Source: Roseibium hamelinense (GTDB lineage: Bacteria; Pseudomonadota; Alphaproteobacteria; Rhizobiales; Stappiaceae). From it: 64,000 nt of DNA. Made by a program: the position numbers and the translations under genes. Below, piece by piece: positions 16,294-24,366 of this stretch. The notes under the pieces are model-generated. The model was not told the DNA's origin and searched no databases. It worked only from the letters and a program-made list of their open reading frames with translations. The number at the start of each line of letters is the position of its first letter. Positions within the stretch are counted from its first letter, which is position 1. The stretch lies in assembly GCF_007830545.1 (NCBI RefSeq), contig NZ_VLLF01000007.1, positions 186,001 to 250,000 on the forward strand, written 5' to 3'.

Positions 16294-17373
16294 TCAAAAA
16301 GAAGGTGACAGCGTCTTTCCCACTTCAGGCCAGTGTTCCAGCAAATGATCGGTGGCAACAGCTGAGACCCAGATGCCGATCAGGGTCAGCCAAGCCGTTA
16401 CCGCGAACAGCGAAGCCCCGGTTATACCCGCACCGACTGCGCAGCCGCCGGCAAGCATCCCGCCAAATCCCATGAGCGCCGCGCCACTGAGATATCGCGC
16501 CATGGACGGTCCGCTTTCAAAGCCCTGAAGCAGCAATTGCCGGGTGATCATGGCTGCCATGAAAGAGCCCAGAAAGACGCCAGGAACCAGCCCGGTGTTG
16601 AAGTCGATTGTTTCAAGGGGCGCATTTAAAAATAGCATCAACATGTCGGCTGAGGGGCCTGTGAAGGTGACCCCGTCAATTGATACCGGATCAAAGGCTT
16701 GCCGGGACATGGATGTGGTGAACCATAGCGCAAGCGGAATGGTCAACCCGACGCCAACAGCTGTTGCCGTGTGCCGGATGGAACTCCTGTTTCGAACGGC
16801 AAATGCCATTCCGGCGATGAACCATAAACCGCCAAATAGAAAGACCGCAGCCTCTGTCATTCCAAGAAAGGAAGTCAGATCATTGCTGCCGATATCGGTC
16901 GTTGTCCACAAGCCGGACAGCCAGTCGCGCATGGGTTTTAAGATGCCATGCAAGCTGGCCTGAGCAACCACGGCAAACACAAGGCCGGACAACAAGGCTC
17001 TTAGGTTTCCGGTTGCGGACAGAACCAGAAGACGGCTGGCACAACCGCGGGCCAGAACCATCCCGATGCCAAACATTGAACCGCCGATCAAAGCGCCGGA
17101 AAGGCTTTGCGGCGATGCCAGCTGCCGGGTTTCCTGCACATCGATTTGTCCGGATTGCGCGAGAAGCTGCGTTGCCAGAACGGCGCTTGAAAAGGCCAGC
17201 AGCCAGATCGGCAGGCGGTCTGACGGTTTGCGCCGGGAAAACTCCAGCGCCGCCGCCCGCAAGCAGAACCGGCTCTGCTGCGCCAGGGCGCCGAACAGGA
17301 CGCCAACAGTCAGACCGCCAAAAACAAGCAGTGTGGGTTCAGACAGTCGGTCAAGAAGCGTAGTCAAGTCCAT
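16294..17373 (-). CDS. YeeE/YedE-family membrane protein (sulfur-compound transporter)
   Basis: This is a 359-residue polytopic inner-membrane protein with the two-fold repeat of the YeeE/YedE (DUF395) family. The conserved cysteines sit in SRFCLRAAALEF, VLARGCASRLLV and MLAGGCAVGAGITG, and are thought to hand thiosulfate or sulfane sulfur across the membrane. A second, different family member (SoxT) lies at 25.3-26.3 kb, and the unusual peptide cluster sits between the two. The gene is convergent with the GntR regulator. The exact cargo is unknown. Confidence 0.85.
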   Translation of the reverse strand: MDLTTLLDRLSEPTLLVFGGLTVGVLFGALAQQSRFCLRAAALEFSRRKPSDRLPIWLLAFSSAVLATQLLAQSGQIDVQETRQLASPQSLSGALIGGSMFGIGMVLARGCASRLLVLSATGNLRALLSGLVFAVVAQASLHGILKPMRDWLSGLWTTTDIGSNDLTSFLGMTEAAVFLFGGLWFIAGMAFAVRNRSSIRHTATAVGVGLTIPLALWFTTSMSRQAFDPVSIDGVTFTGPSADMLMLFLNAPLETIDFNTGLVPGVFLGSFMAAMITRQLLLQGFESGPSMARYLSGAALMGFGGMLAGGCAVGAGITGASLFAVTAWLTLIGIWVSAVATDHLLEHWPEVGKTLSPSF

Positions 17374-18120
17374 AGTCGATCCGATCCGGAGGGCTGTGCG
17401 GACAGCGATTGCAGATCACGGGACTGTGCCAACAGGCTGATTGCCACCGCATTGACCGATCTCAAGGTTAGATCAAAAAATGCGAAAATATGAATGTGTT
17501 TTTCGCTAACACCTACATTTGTGCTTGGACCGCCACGCAACCAGATTATTCGGCCTGAACGAGGCTCAGGATCCCATTGTGCCATCAGCTCGTTGGGCTT
17601 TGGCACCCTGACAGCACGGGTTGGCCGGGTGGCAACGCAGATATTGGCAAGCAAGGTTATTACCAGTGCGTTGATTGAACACGGCCGGTGAAGCGATTGA
17701 TATATCGAGGGCCGGGGCTGGGTGAAAGGCCAAGCTGCCACCCGTTAATTGGCAGCGCCACCTCGTCAAAATGCGGCTGGTCATTCGGCTCGGCTCGGTG
17801 CCGGCGAATGCAGACCTTGGAAGGTTTGCCAAGCCGATTGGCTCAATTTCGGGCCGTCTTCCGTTTGAACAAGCCGCCACGGCCAAAAGTTTTCCGGCGT
17901 TGCCTACGCCTCTGTTGAACCAAAAATACGCCTAAACGGCAAAAGCAATTTCTTTGAGCGCAGAACGGAAGGTTTTGGATCCTGATGGCCTCTGCCAGCC
18001 CAAAATGCTGACGAGCGCAAGCACACCAAGGCAACTTGGCAATGGCGTCATCGGCCTATGCGATTTTTCGTGATTTGCACAAACTATGCGAGCATTATCG
18101 CATTTTTCACCTTGTCATTT
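17374..18120. other. long non-coding region upstream of the peptide cluster
   Basis: No convincing gene is seen; the open frames here look random and have no usable ribosome binding site. Structures that can be seen: GCGAAAA (17482-17488) and TTTTCGC (17500-17506) form an inverted repeat about 110 bases before the YeeE-family start, a possible operator. Towards the right end the DNA becomes AT-rich, and CTATGCGA occurs twice (18056-18063 and 18084-18091), just upstream of the predicted promoter of the 28-codon peptide gene. I do not see clear transposase remnants. Confidence 0.5.
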
Positions 18121-18149
18121 TTGAACGGTTATGCATCTGATTGTATATC
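18121..18149 (+). promoter_or_regulatory. predicted sigma70-type promoter of the peptide cluster
   Basis: TTGAAC (18121-18126) and TATATC (18144-18149) are separated by 17 bases. This places a start site roughly 50 bases before the peptide ATG. The two CTATGCGA direct repeats lie just upstream. Predicted by eye only. Confidence 0.55.
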
Positions 18150-18205
18150 AGCAAGATGCAACTTTATAGTGTTTTGCTGAAAAACGAAAAGAAAAGGATA
18201 TTGAT

Positions 18206-18292
18206 ATGAAATTCAAACCCGTAACTTGCGGTCGCCCTGAAATTGTCAAGGGCCGTCCTGTTAAAAACAACTCCGGTCAAGCTAATAAATAA
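18206..18292 (+). CDS. 28-residue peptide, candidate precursor peptide
   Basis: ATG at 18206 to TAA at 18290 encodes 28 residues, preceded by AAAAGGATATTG as a ribosome binding site. The product is basic, starts MKFKPVTCGRP, has a single Cys at position 8, repeats GRP twice (positions 9-11 and 16-18), and ends NNSGQANK. It lies between a good promoter and a strong hairpin, and leads a cluster with a radical SAM enzyme and an exporter. This is the usual place for a precursor of a ribosomally made, modified peptide. It could instead be a regulatory leader peptide. I recognise no homologue. Confidence 0.55.
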   Translation: MKFKPVTCGRPEIVKGRPVKNNSGQANK

Positions 18293-18301
18293 ATAAAATT
18301 T

Positions 18302-18334
18302 GTAATCGGTCTGAAGAACACCCAGGCCGATTAC
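18302..18334 (+). terminator. 12-bp hairpin between the peptide gene and the DUF6065-like gene (probable attenuator)
   Basis: GTAATCGGTCTG (18302-18313) pairs with CAGGCCGATTAC (18323-18334), with one G-U pair, around a 9-base loop. Only a weak T-run follows, so it may act as a partial terminator or 3' stabiliser. Either would raise the peptide transcript over the downstream genes. Confidence 0.65.
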
Positions 18335-18355
18335 TTCAAATAATGAGGCGGAGCG

Positions 18356-19087
18356 TTGAAATTCAATCAGATTTTTCAAAACTGTCCGGAAATTCGTAAA
18401 GCGGATGGCAGCGCCATGGGGACACTGCCAACCCGCGCGCATCAGTATTGCGAAGGCGTGACGACCGCCTCACGACAGGGGTGGTATGTGTTTCCACCGA
18501 CCCGCTTCGATCTCATGTGGACCGGGAACGAGGTCGTATTCAAGATCGGCGACTCGCAGGACTGGACCGTTCTGGACCGCTTCTATCTGCAGGACAGTGT
18601 AGAGAGCTTCTTGGCGCATGCTCCTGAGAGTGTGCATGACTGCTACCCATCGTTTTTAGACGTGTTTCCGGAAGGCAATATTGTACAGATCTGTAGTGGG
18701 TATGCGCTGCAGAGCGACCCAGGCGTCTGCTACATGGTGCGCGGGCCGATCAACGTTCCGATGTCCGGAAACATTCAACACTATGAAGCGATTATCGACA
18801 GCAGTTGGCATCTCTCTCCGCTGATCATTAACATACGCATTCTGCAACAGAACAAGCCCATCCATTTCCCGCTTCATCAGCCAATCATGCAGGTTGTACC
18901 GCTGCCGACGAGCGTATTGGCGAAAGAGCAATTGCAGGCTGAAAGCTTTCAGCTGGACGAGCTGCAAGCCGATTTCTGGGATGCCTGGAAGCGCAGCTAC
19001 GATGATCGCAATGCCGGACAACCGGGCAGCTACGCCCGGAAGCAGCGCACAATCGCTCGCAGTTACTGTCCGATCATGGCCGGATAA
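18356..19087 (+). CDS. DUF6065-like protein of the peptide cluster
   Basis: This 243-residue soluble protein resembles DUF6065 by pattern: QGWYVFPPTRFDLMWTG near residue 45, GYALQSDPGVCYMVRGPINVP near 125, IDSSWHLSPLIINIRILQ near 155, and a closing PIMQVVPLP. The function of that family is not established. The start is TTG with AGGCGGAG just ahead; the next in-frame ATG (18416) would cut off a region that seems real. The N-terminus, (M)KFNQIFQNCPEIRK, oddly echoes the peptide just upstream (MKF..., C, PEI, K). Twenty-one bases separate the gene from the attenuator hairpin. Confidence 0.6.
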   Translation: MKFNQIFQNCPEIRKADGSAMGTLPTRAHQYCEGVTTASRQGWYVFPPTRFDLMWTGNEVVFKIGDSQDWTVLDRFYLQDSVESFLAHAPESVHDCYPSFLDVFPEGNIVQICSGYALQSDPGVCYMVRGPINVPMSGNIQHYEAIIDSSWHLSPLIINIRILQQNKPIHFPLHQPIMQVVPLPTSVLAKEQLQAESFQLDELQADFWDAWKRSYDDRNAGQPGSYARKQRTIARSYCPIMAG

Positions 19088-19170
19088 TCCAGCCAACACA
19101 GTCATCGAATTTTGCCAGTAAACCCTGCCTGTCTGAGGGGGCGGTTTCCGGACGGCAAAGTGGGCGTCAA

Positions 19171-20217
19171 GTGAGAGTACGGGTGCGAACCATGCTGATC
19201 AAAAATGAAGACATTCAAAAACCGATCGAGCACTATCATCATTCAAATGCGCTCTTGCGTGCCTATAACGGCGACGCCCGGTATCATGACAATCTCAGCG
19301 ACAAAGAGATCGAAAGGTTGATCCTGACGGGATCGGACTACGTGCTGTCGGGGACGGCTCGAGAAGCCGAAGGTCTGCTTACCCTGCACCGCTGGCTCAG
19401 GGATCAACAGGGGTTTGTCCTTGAGGAGATCGCCAAGGCTGTCTCTGGGCACTACACGATTGTGATTGCGCAATCTCTGGCATGGGGGCTGCTCGATCCG
19501 GGCGCGCGGCTAAACGGTTTCAAATGCGACGTGGACATCCTGCTGGAGCGGGAAAACACAGAGAGGATGATCCGGGACCTTGCGGCAGCCGGCCATCCGC
19601 GCCGTGTCATCGACGCTGAAACCGCGGCCCTGATCGAAGTTCCGGAACGCAGTGCTGGAGACCGCGACAAATCCTTTGTCGGAAGTGTCTACATTCCTTT
19701 TTCCCTGTCGGACTTTGACGGCCGAACCCGGAAGTACATTCGCCAGCTGGCAGGAAGCCATCAGCCTCTTAACATCCCGCAGGAAGGTGATCCCTATCTG
19801 CTGTACGGGATTGATGCGATCCACGCCTATGGTGGCCGCGAGACCGACCTGGCCGCCTGCAGTCGCCCACATGGCGCTCTGCGCGTGCAGAAGCCTGATG
19901 ACAATGTGTCGACGTCGCTGGTGCGCCTCTACCACGCGTTGAGGCTCGGTTATCTGAAAACAAACCTGCTGCTGCTGCTCGCCCGCATGATGCGGGCAGC
20001 GGATCCGGTCTTGGTCACGTCTCAGCTTGCGGAGCAGAACCTGCTCCCGTTTCTGAGAGCCTATACGGATTACCACCGGCATATTATCGGCGAAGACGTT
20101 CACGCTTCATATGCCGCAGCTCTCGCCGAGCGGAGTCACTTTGCCCACTTCGAGGAATTCGGTTTCCACGAAGTATATGAGTCCATGGAAGCTTTTTTGG
20201 TGGGTCATGAATACTAA
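19171..20217 (+). CDS. unknown protein, possibly nucleotidyltransferase-like
   Basis: I do not firmly recognise this 348-residue protein. The segment FKCDVDILLERENTERMIRDLAAAGHPRR near residue 115 looks like the acidic strand-helix of uncharacterised nucleotidyltransferase-fold proteins (DVDIL...). The rest is helical, with a Leu-rich stretch near residue 265 (LGYLKTNLLLLLARMMRAA). GTG at 19171 or ATG at 19192 could start it; neither has a strong ribosome binding site. It overlaps the exporter gene by 11 bases, so it belongs to the same operon. It might bind or activate a nucleotide, but this is a weak inference. Confidence 0.5.
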   Translation: MRVRVRTMLIKNEDIQKPIEHYHHSNALLRAYNGDARYHDNLSDKEIERLILTGSDYVLSGTAREAEGLLTLHRWLRDQQGFVLEEIAKAVSGHYTIVIAQSLAWGLLDPGARLNGFKCDVDILLERENTERMIRDLAAAGHPRRVIDAETAALIEVPERSAGDRDKSFVGSVYIPFSLSDFDGRTRKYIRQLAGSHQPLNIPQEGDPYLLYGIDAIHAYGGRETDLAACSRPHGALRVQKPDDNVSTSLVRLYHALRLGYLKTNLLLLLARMMRAADPVLVTSQLAEQNLLPFLRAYTDYHRHIIGEDVHASYAAALAERSHFAHFEEFGFHEVYESMEAFLVGHEY

Positions 20218-21433
20218 ACTCTCGGCCGCAACCATACTTCTCATCATATCAATGGCGGTTGAATACATCGCAATTGATACCGTTAAAATCTATATGGCAC
20301 TGAATTACGCGGTAAACGATGCAGTTCTGTTTCCGATCATGCTGGTTCCGGCCGTGGCACTTATCGGACCGGTTTTTCTGGGGCCGATCGCCGGCGTCGT
20401 GACGGACCGCATTTCGACGCGCGTCTACATCGTCCCTTTGATTGCAGTGTGCATCTGGACGCCGGCGGTGGCCGTCGTGGCAGCGATGTCGAACGGGTTC
20501 CAGTTGCCGGCCCTGATCATTCTATCTTTGCTGGCATATCTGTCCGCCAATATCAGGATTGCCAGTTCCAAGTTTCTGGTGCCGAAAGACGAGTACACGC
20601 CATATCACGGAGCGGTTGTCTGGATTTTGCAGATCGTTCCTGTATTCGCGCCGCTTCTGGCCGGTGTCCTGATTGCCAGCCCGCTCAACTCCTGGGTGCT
20701 ATACGGGGGTGGCATAGCGATCCTGCTGATCGGAAGTGCCCTTTTCCTGCTCGCTCAGCGCTCGGGGAGCGCAGAAGTCTCAGCCAAATCCGCACAGGGC
20801 TTCAAGGGCATGGGCGTCGACATGAGAGCCGCAGCCACGTTCATCATCTCCGATAGACCGCTCAGTCATTCGGTTGTTGTGGCAGCCCTCGTAAATGTTG
20901 CTGTTTTTACAAGCGGATATGCGGGTGTCGCTGCATTAAAATCCGGCACCCTTACGGTCTTTGGCACCGAGATCGCTCTCCACGGCGCCCCCCTGATCGC
21001 GTTAGGTCTCGGTGCATTGGTGGGATCAACGATAGCGGGCAGGGTCAAGGCCAGATACGCGCCGTGCCAGGCGCTTGAAGCAACCATGGTGGCCAGCATT
21101 CTGCTTCTGCTTTTGCAGATTGCTGTAATGTCGCATCCGCTGTCGTTGCTCGCTACAACCGGTATTGGCATAGCCGGCAGCATTACCTCTGTCCTTGCTT
21201 GGGATGTTCGCTTGCAGAGAAGCCGGTCGGACAACATCGGCACGATCGCCGGCCTCACCGGTTCAGCCTACAAAATTCCTTCACTGTTTTTTCTGCCGGC
21301 AATCGGCTGGCTGGCGGCGATAGCCGGTATTCAGCTGGCAAGCGTCGCGGCAACTGCAAGTCTTGCGCTGCTCTATCTGGTGAGCCGCCGGTCGGCAGTG
21401 TTCCGGCCGCAAAAGGGGGGAGGTGCTCTTTGA
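20207..21433 (+). CDS. MFS-type transporter of the peptide cluster
   Basis: About 12 hydrophobic helices can be counted in this 408-residue protein, with a loop between the halves (SGSAEVSAKSAQGFKGMGVD) as in major facilitator exporters. Sequence near residues 60-75 (IAGVVTDRISTRVYIVPL) matches the loop 2-3 signature of MFS drug exporters. The frame opens earlier (20111), but ATG at 20207 lies at the end of the previous gene and starts a normal first membrane helix. In a biosynthetic cluster such a protein usually exports the product or gives self-resistance. Confidence 0.8.
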   Translation: MNTKLSAATILLIISMAVEYIAIDTVKIYMALNYAVNDAVLFPIMLVPAVALIGPVFLGPIAGVVTDRISTRVYIVPLIAVCIWTPAVAVVAAMSNGFQLPALIILSLLAYLSANIRIASSKFLVPKDEYTPYHGAVVWILQIVPVFAPLLAGVLIASPLNSWVLYGGGIAILLIGSALFLLAQRSGSAEVSAKSAQGFKGMGVDMRAAATFIISDRPLSHSVVVAALVNVAVFTSGYAGVAALKSGTLTVFGTEIALHGAPLIALGLGALVGSTIAGRVKARYAPCQALEATMVASILLLLLQIAVMSHPLSLLATTGIGIAGSITSVLAWDVRLQRSRSDNIGTIAGLTGSAYKIPSLFFLPAIGWLAAIAGIQLASVAATASLALLYLVSRRSAVFRPQKGGGAL

Positions 21434-21453
21434 ACGTACAGGAAATCACTCTT

Positions 21454-22461
21454 ATGAGTACGGCTCACAATGCGCGGACGCTTGGTGGGGTTGAGCTTGA
21501 GAGCGCTTCGGACTGCCTGGATGCGATCGGAAGCGGCTATTCCATCCAGGCCGTCAAATTCACTTTGAGAAAACCGGAGTTCATGCTCAGCGACCTGGCC
21601 AATCCGTCCCGGCCGGTTTCCATGTTGTCCTCGGCAGACATTCAACTCTATCACGAGCTTGTTCGCCGGGCGCTGGATGCAGAAGGACAAGAACTGCGGT
21701 CCCGGCTCATCACCGGCGCCGGACTAAACACAGAAATCGCACTCTACGGAGAAGACCGCGAGAGCCTTCTCACCGAAGGACGGCGGATTCAGGAACGGGC
21801 GCTCCACATGTTCGGGCTCGAACAACGGCTCCAGATCCACAATCCGTTCTACGCTCGAGGCATTGGCAAAACGCGGTTACTTGAGACCCTTTATGCTCAA
21901 ACCAGGGCAGAATACCAGGCTCTTCGCGAAGAACTGTCGCCGTACTACATCAGCGAATTTCAGAAATACGTGAACGTTTTCAACCTGAAATGCGTCTATG
22001 CCAATCACGCGATATGGCAGCAGCTCAGGCAGTTGGGCGAGAATTTCGTTTTCATTCTGAACTCTGGCGCCGCCATCTACCTGAGTATGGTGAATGCCAC
22101 CCGTCCGATGCCCGCGTTGTTTTTGGAGATTCACCGTCAGAACGATGCCTATGAACTGTTTCGCCGGAAGAATGTAGATCTACTGGTTCGCGGCGAACCG
22201 GATCCGGCGAAATCTTTCGTGATCATAGATATCGCCTATACGGGTGGCTCGCTGCTTGCGGCGAGAGAGTCGATCCGGGAGCACTTCGGAGCCCATGCAG
22301 ACGTCAAGACTGTCGGCCTCTTCCCGAAATCCTATGAAGCCGTCAAGCGCCTCGACTACTGCGTTTATGCTGGGCGGTTGATTGGCGTTTCCGAGCGCAG
22401 TTTCACACCTTTGAACTGGCACAACGAGCTCCTTTTCGAGCACGGGGTCGACGATGATTGA
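21454..22461 (+). CDS. phosphoribosyltransferase-like protein
   Basis: The C-terminal half of this 335-residue protein has SFVIIDIAYTGGSLLAARESIREHF. It follows the PRPP-binding loop pattern of type I phosphoribosyltransferases (hydrophobic strand, acid, TGGS), with only one of the usual two acids. The N-terminal half is helical and unrecognised. The start is uncertain. ATG at 21454 has AGGAAA upstream. TTG at 21430 overlaps the exporter stop as TTGA and follows GGGGGAGG, so translation may begin there and add eight residues. It overlaps the next gene by 8 bases. A role in attaching or removing ribose-5-phosphate is plausible but unproven. Confidence 0.6.
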   Translation: MSTAHNARTLGGVELESASDCLDAIGSGYSIQAVKFTLRKPEFMLSDLANPSRPVSMLSSADIQLYHELVRRALDAEGQELRSRLITGAGLNTEIALYGEDRESLLTEGRRIQERALHMFGLEQRLQIHNPFYARGIGKTRLLETLYAQTRAEYQALREELSPYYISEFQKYVNVFNLKCVYANHAIWQQLRQLGENFVFILNSGAAIYLSMVNATRPMPALFLEIHRQNDAYELFRRKNVDLLVRGEPDPAKSFVIIDIAYTGGSLLAARESIREHFGAHADVKTVGLFPKSYEAVKRLDYCVYAGRLIGVSERSFTPLNWHNELLFEHGVDDD

Positions 22462-23200
22462 ATTGCCGGTCGCGGATTGCGCGGAGTCACAGTCAGTATT
22501 GAAAATTGCGCAATCCGTCCTGGGGACCTGGCACCAGGTAAAGGACGAGACAGACGCGCGCATCGAGCGGCACCTGTTTGATATCATTCGTGCAGACTGT
22601 CCCGGGGCCAAATGTTTCGGTGAAGAAACAACCGGTCCATTCGAGCTTGCCGCCGATGGCCCCTCTTTTCTCGTCGATCCCATCGATGGCAGTCACAATC
22701 GGGAGCGCGGACTACCGTATTTTGCGGTCAGCATCGCGATGTACAGCCGCGGACGGGTCCTTGCGTCCCTTGTCTTCGCTCCTGAATGGTCGGTTGTCTT
22801 CCTCGGAGTTTCTGGAAAAGCCTACAAGTCGACGCCGTTTGGTGTGCAGCGCTTGAAGGTTCGTGGGCCGGCGCCGAGGCACAACCGCGCCATCGCGCTT
22901 TTCAAGCGCCAGCTCGTTTCTGGCCAATCCTTTCCGGAAAAGGTTCGGACCATCTCCTGCTCTTCGATTGAAGTGTGTCTGGTCGCGCAGGGCGCGCTGG
23001 ATGGCTTCGTCGACAGCACTGGATACGAGAAACAGTGCGATATTGCCGCGGCTCTCCACATTCTCCACGTCGCCGGGGGGCACTTTCAATACGATTGCCC
23101 GGTGGACCCTCTCACCAGCGCCGACCCTCAGTGGCTTCGTCCACGTCGGCTGCTTGCTGTCTCGCAGAAGGAATATCTGAATGATTACGGCTGGGCTTGA
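22454..23200 (+). CDS. inositol-monophosphatase-family phosphatase
   Basis: The complete Mg-dependent phosphatase set of the IMPase/FBPase/CysQ superfamily is present in this 248-residue protein: GEETTG near residue 56, DPIDGSHN near 76 and CDIAAALHILHVAGG near 198. All metal ligands (Glu, Asp, Asp, Asp) appear intact, so the enzyme should be active. Inside this cluster it probably removes a phosphate from a nucleotide or sugar-phosphate intermediate. 3'-phosphoadenosine-type or nucleotide substrates are possible. It overlaps both neighbours (8 and 20 bases), which indicates tight co-translation. Confidence 0.8.
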   Translation: MIELPVADCAESQSVLKIAQSVLGTWHQVKDETDARIERHLFDIIRADCPGAKCFGEETTGPFELAADGPSFLVDPIDGSHNRERGLPYFAVSIAMYSRGRVLASLVFAPEWSVVFLGVSGKAYKSTPFGVQRLKVRGPAPRHNRAIALFKRQLVSGQSFPEKVRTISCSSIEVCLVAQGALDGFVDSTGYEKQCDIAAALHILHVAGGHFQYDCPVDPLTSADPQWLRPRRLLAVSQKEYLNDYGWA

Positions 23201-24362
23201 AGACATTATTGAACTCAAAATCCAAAGCCTTGCTGCTGGTGTGCGTTACGAGGGAGCCTTTCTGGAGCACTACGCTGCAAACCGGAATGCGATCGGCAAG
23301 CGCCGGGCCTACGGCAACAGCGACCGGCTCCCCGAAAGCCTGAGAAGCCACAAGGTCCCGCCTGAATTCTCTATTGGACCGTTTGCATATGCTGTGAACT
23401 ACTCCGAACAGGGGCAGGTGCGCCTGGTCGTTGAGGGCAATCGCTATCTGGCGGTTGCTGCCGATGGCCGCGAGTTTGAGATCAGCTTTACCGAAACCCC
23501 GCGCTTCTACGAAGCGCACATGTCCAGCGGTCAGCCGATCCGCAACTATGCCACTGTCTACGGCCGCTCGACACTCGGTTTTTTCACCCCCGGTGTTTGC
23601 TACTATTTCGCCGCTGGAAGTGAGTGCCATTTTTGCTCGCTCAAAGACACGCGGCGCACAATGAAAAAGGATATTTCGCACTTCATCAATCCGGAGGATG
23701 TGCGAGAGGCGATCGAACGGATCTCTGACCTCGATCCGGGTGCGTTCAACAAAGTGATGCTGAACGGCGGCAACTTGAAGGATCATGACAAGGGCTTTCT
23801 CCGGCACTTGCGGATCGCCGAGGAAATCCGCGAGACCTGTGACCGCCTGAACCTGACAATCCACCTGATTACTATGCCGCCGTCGACCACGGCCATGATT
23901 GATCACGCCAAGGGACTGGTCGACAAAATCGTGTTTGACCCTGAAATCTACGACGAGAAGCTCATGGCACTGATTTGCCCAGGGAAAGCGGGAGATTTCG
24001 GACGCGCCGGTTATGAAAGCGCATTTCTCAGGGCGACCGCCGTGCTCGGCGTCGGTAAGGTCCACGCCGGCTTGATCGCTGGTTTTGAAAGTATCGACAG
24101 CCTTGCCCGTGGGTTTGAATACTACGGCGACATGGGGGTTGTTCCTGCTGTTAATATTTTCCACCCGGATCCCGGGACAGCGCTTGAAAACTTCGTGCGG
24201 CCCGGGGCTGGCTTCATACGCACAGCGCTCTCTGAACTGATGAAAGTCTACCTGCGCATTCCCGAAGCCACGCCGTTTCTGCCGAACTCCGGGCGCAATG
24301 CAATCGACACTGAAGCTTTCGAAGCGGCAAGACATCAAACAGCGACAGTCGGGGAAATGTGA
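23181..24362 (+). CDS. radical SAM enzyme with non-canonical cysteine spacing
   Basis: The protein has 393 residues. Near residue 136 the motif reads C-x8-C-x2-C (GVCYYFAAGSECHFCSL) instead of the common C-x3-C-x2-C. Downstream, the barrel is recognisable: KVMLNGGNLKDHDKGF, KIVFDPEIYDEKLMALICPGK and VHAGLIAGFESIDSLARGFEYYGDMGVVPAVNIFHPDPGT. It resembles biotin-synthase-related radical SAM proteins. Such proteins cleave S-adenosylmethionine at a 4Fe-4S cluster to start radical chemistry. I see no SPASM-type cysteine-rich tail. The ATG at 23181 follows AAGGAA. It is the probable key catalyst of the cluster; the substrate is unknown. Confidence 0.8.
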   Translation: MITAGLEDIIELKIQSLAAGVRYEGAFLEHYAANRNAIGKRRAYGNSDRLPESLRSHKVPPEFSIGPFAYAVNYSEQGQVRLVVEGNRYLAVAADGREFEISFTETPRFYEAHMSSGQPIRNYATVYGRSTLGFFTPGVCYYFAAGSECHFCSLKDTRRTMKKDISHFINPEDVREAIERISDLDPGAFNKVMLNGGNLKDHDKGFLRHLRIAEEIRETCDRLNLTIHLITMPPSTTAMIDHAKGLVDKIVFDPEIYDEKLMALICPGKAGDFGRAGYESAFLRATAVLGVGKVHAGLIAGFESIDSLARGFEYYGDMGVVPAVNIFHPDPGTALENFVRPGAGFIRTALSELMKVYLRIPEATPFLPNSGRNAIDTEAFEAARHQTATVGEM

Positions 24363-24366
24363 TCCA

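Noticed and set aside
17374-18120. Insertion-sequence or transposase remnant next to the peptide cluster
   Set aside because: Frames in this stretch give no recognisable transposase motif, and no paired terminal repeats were found.
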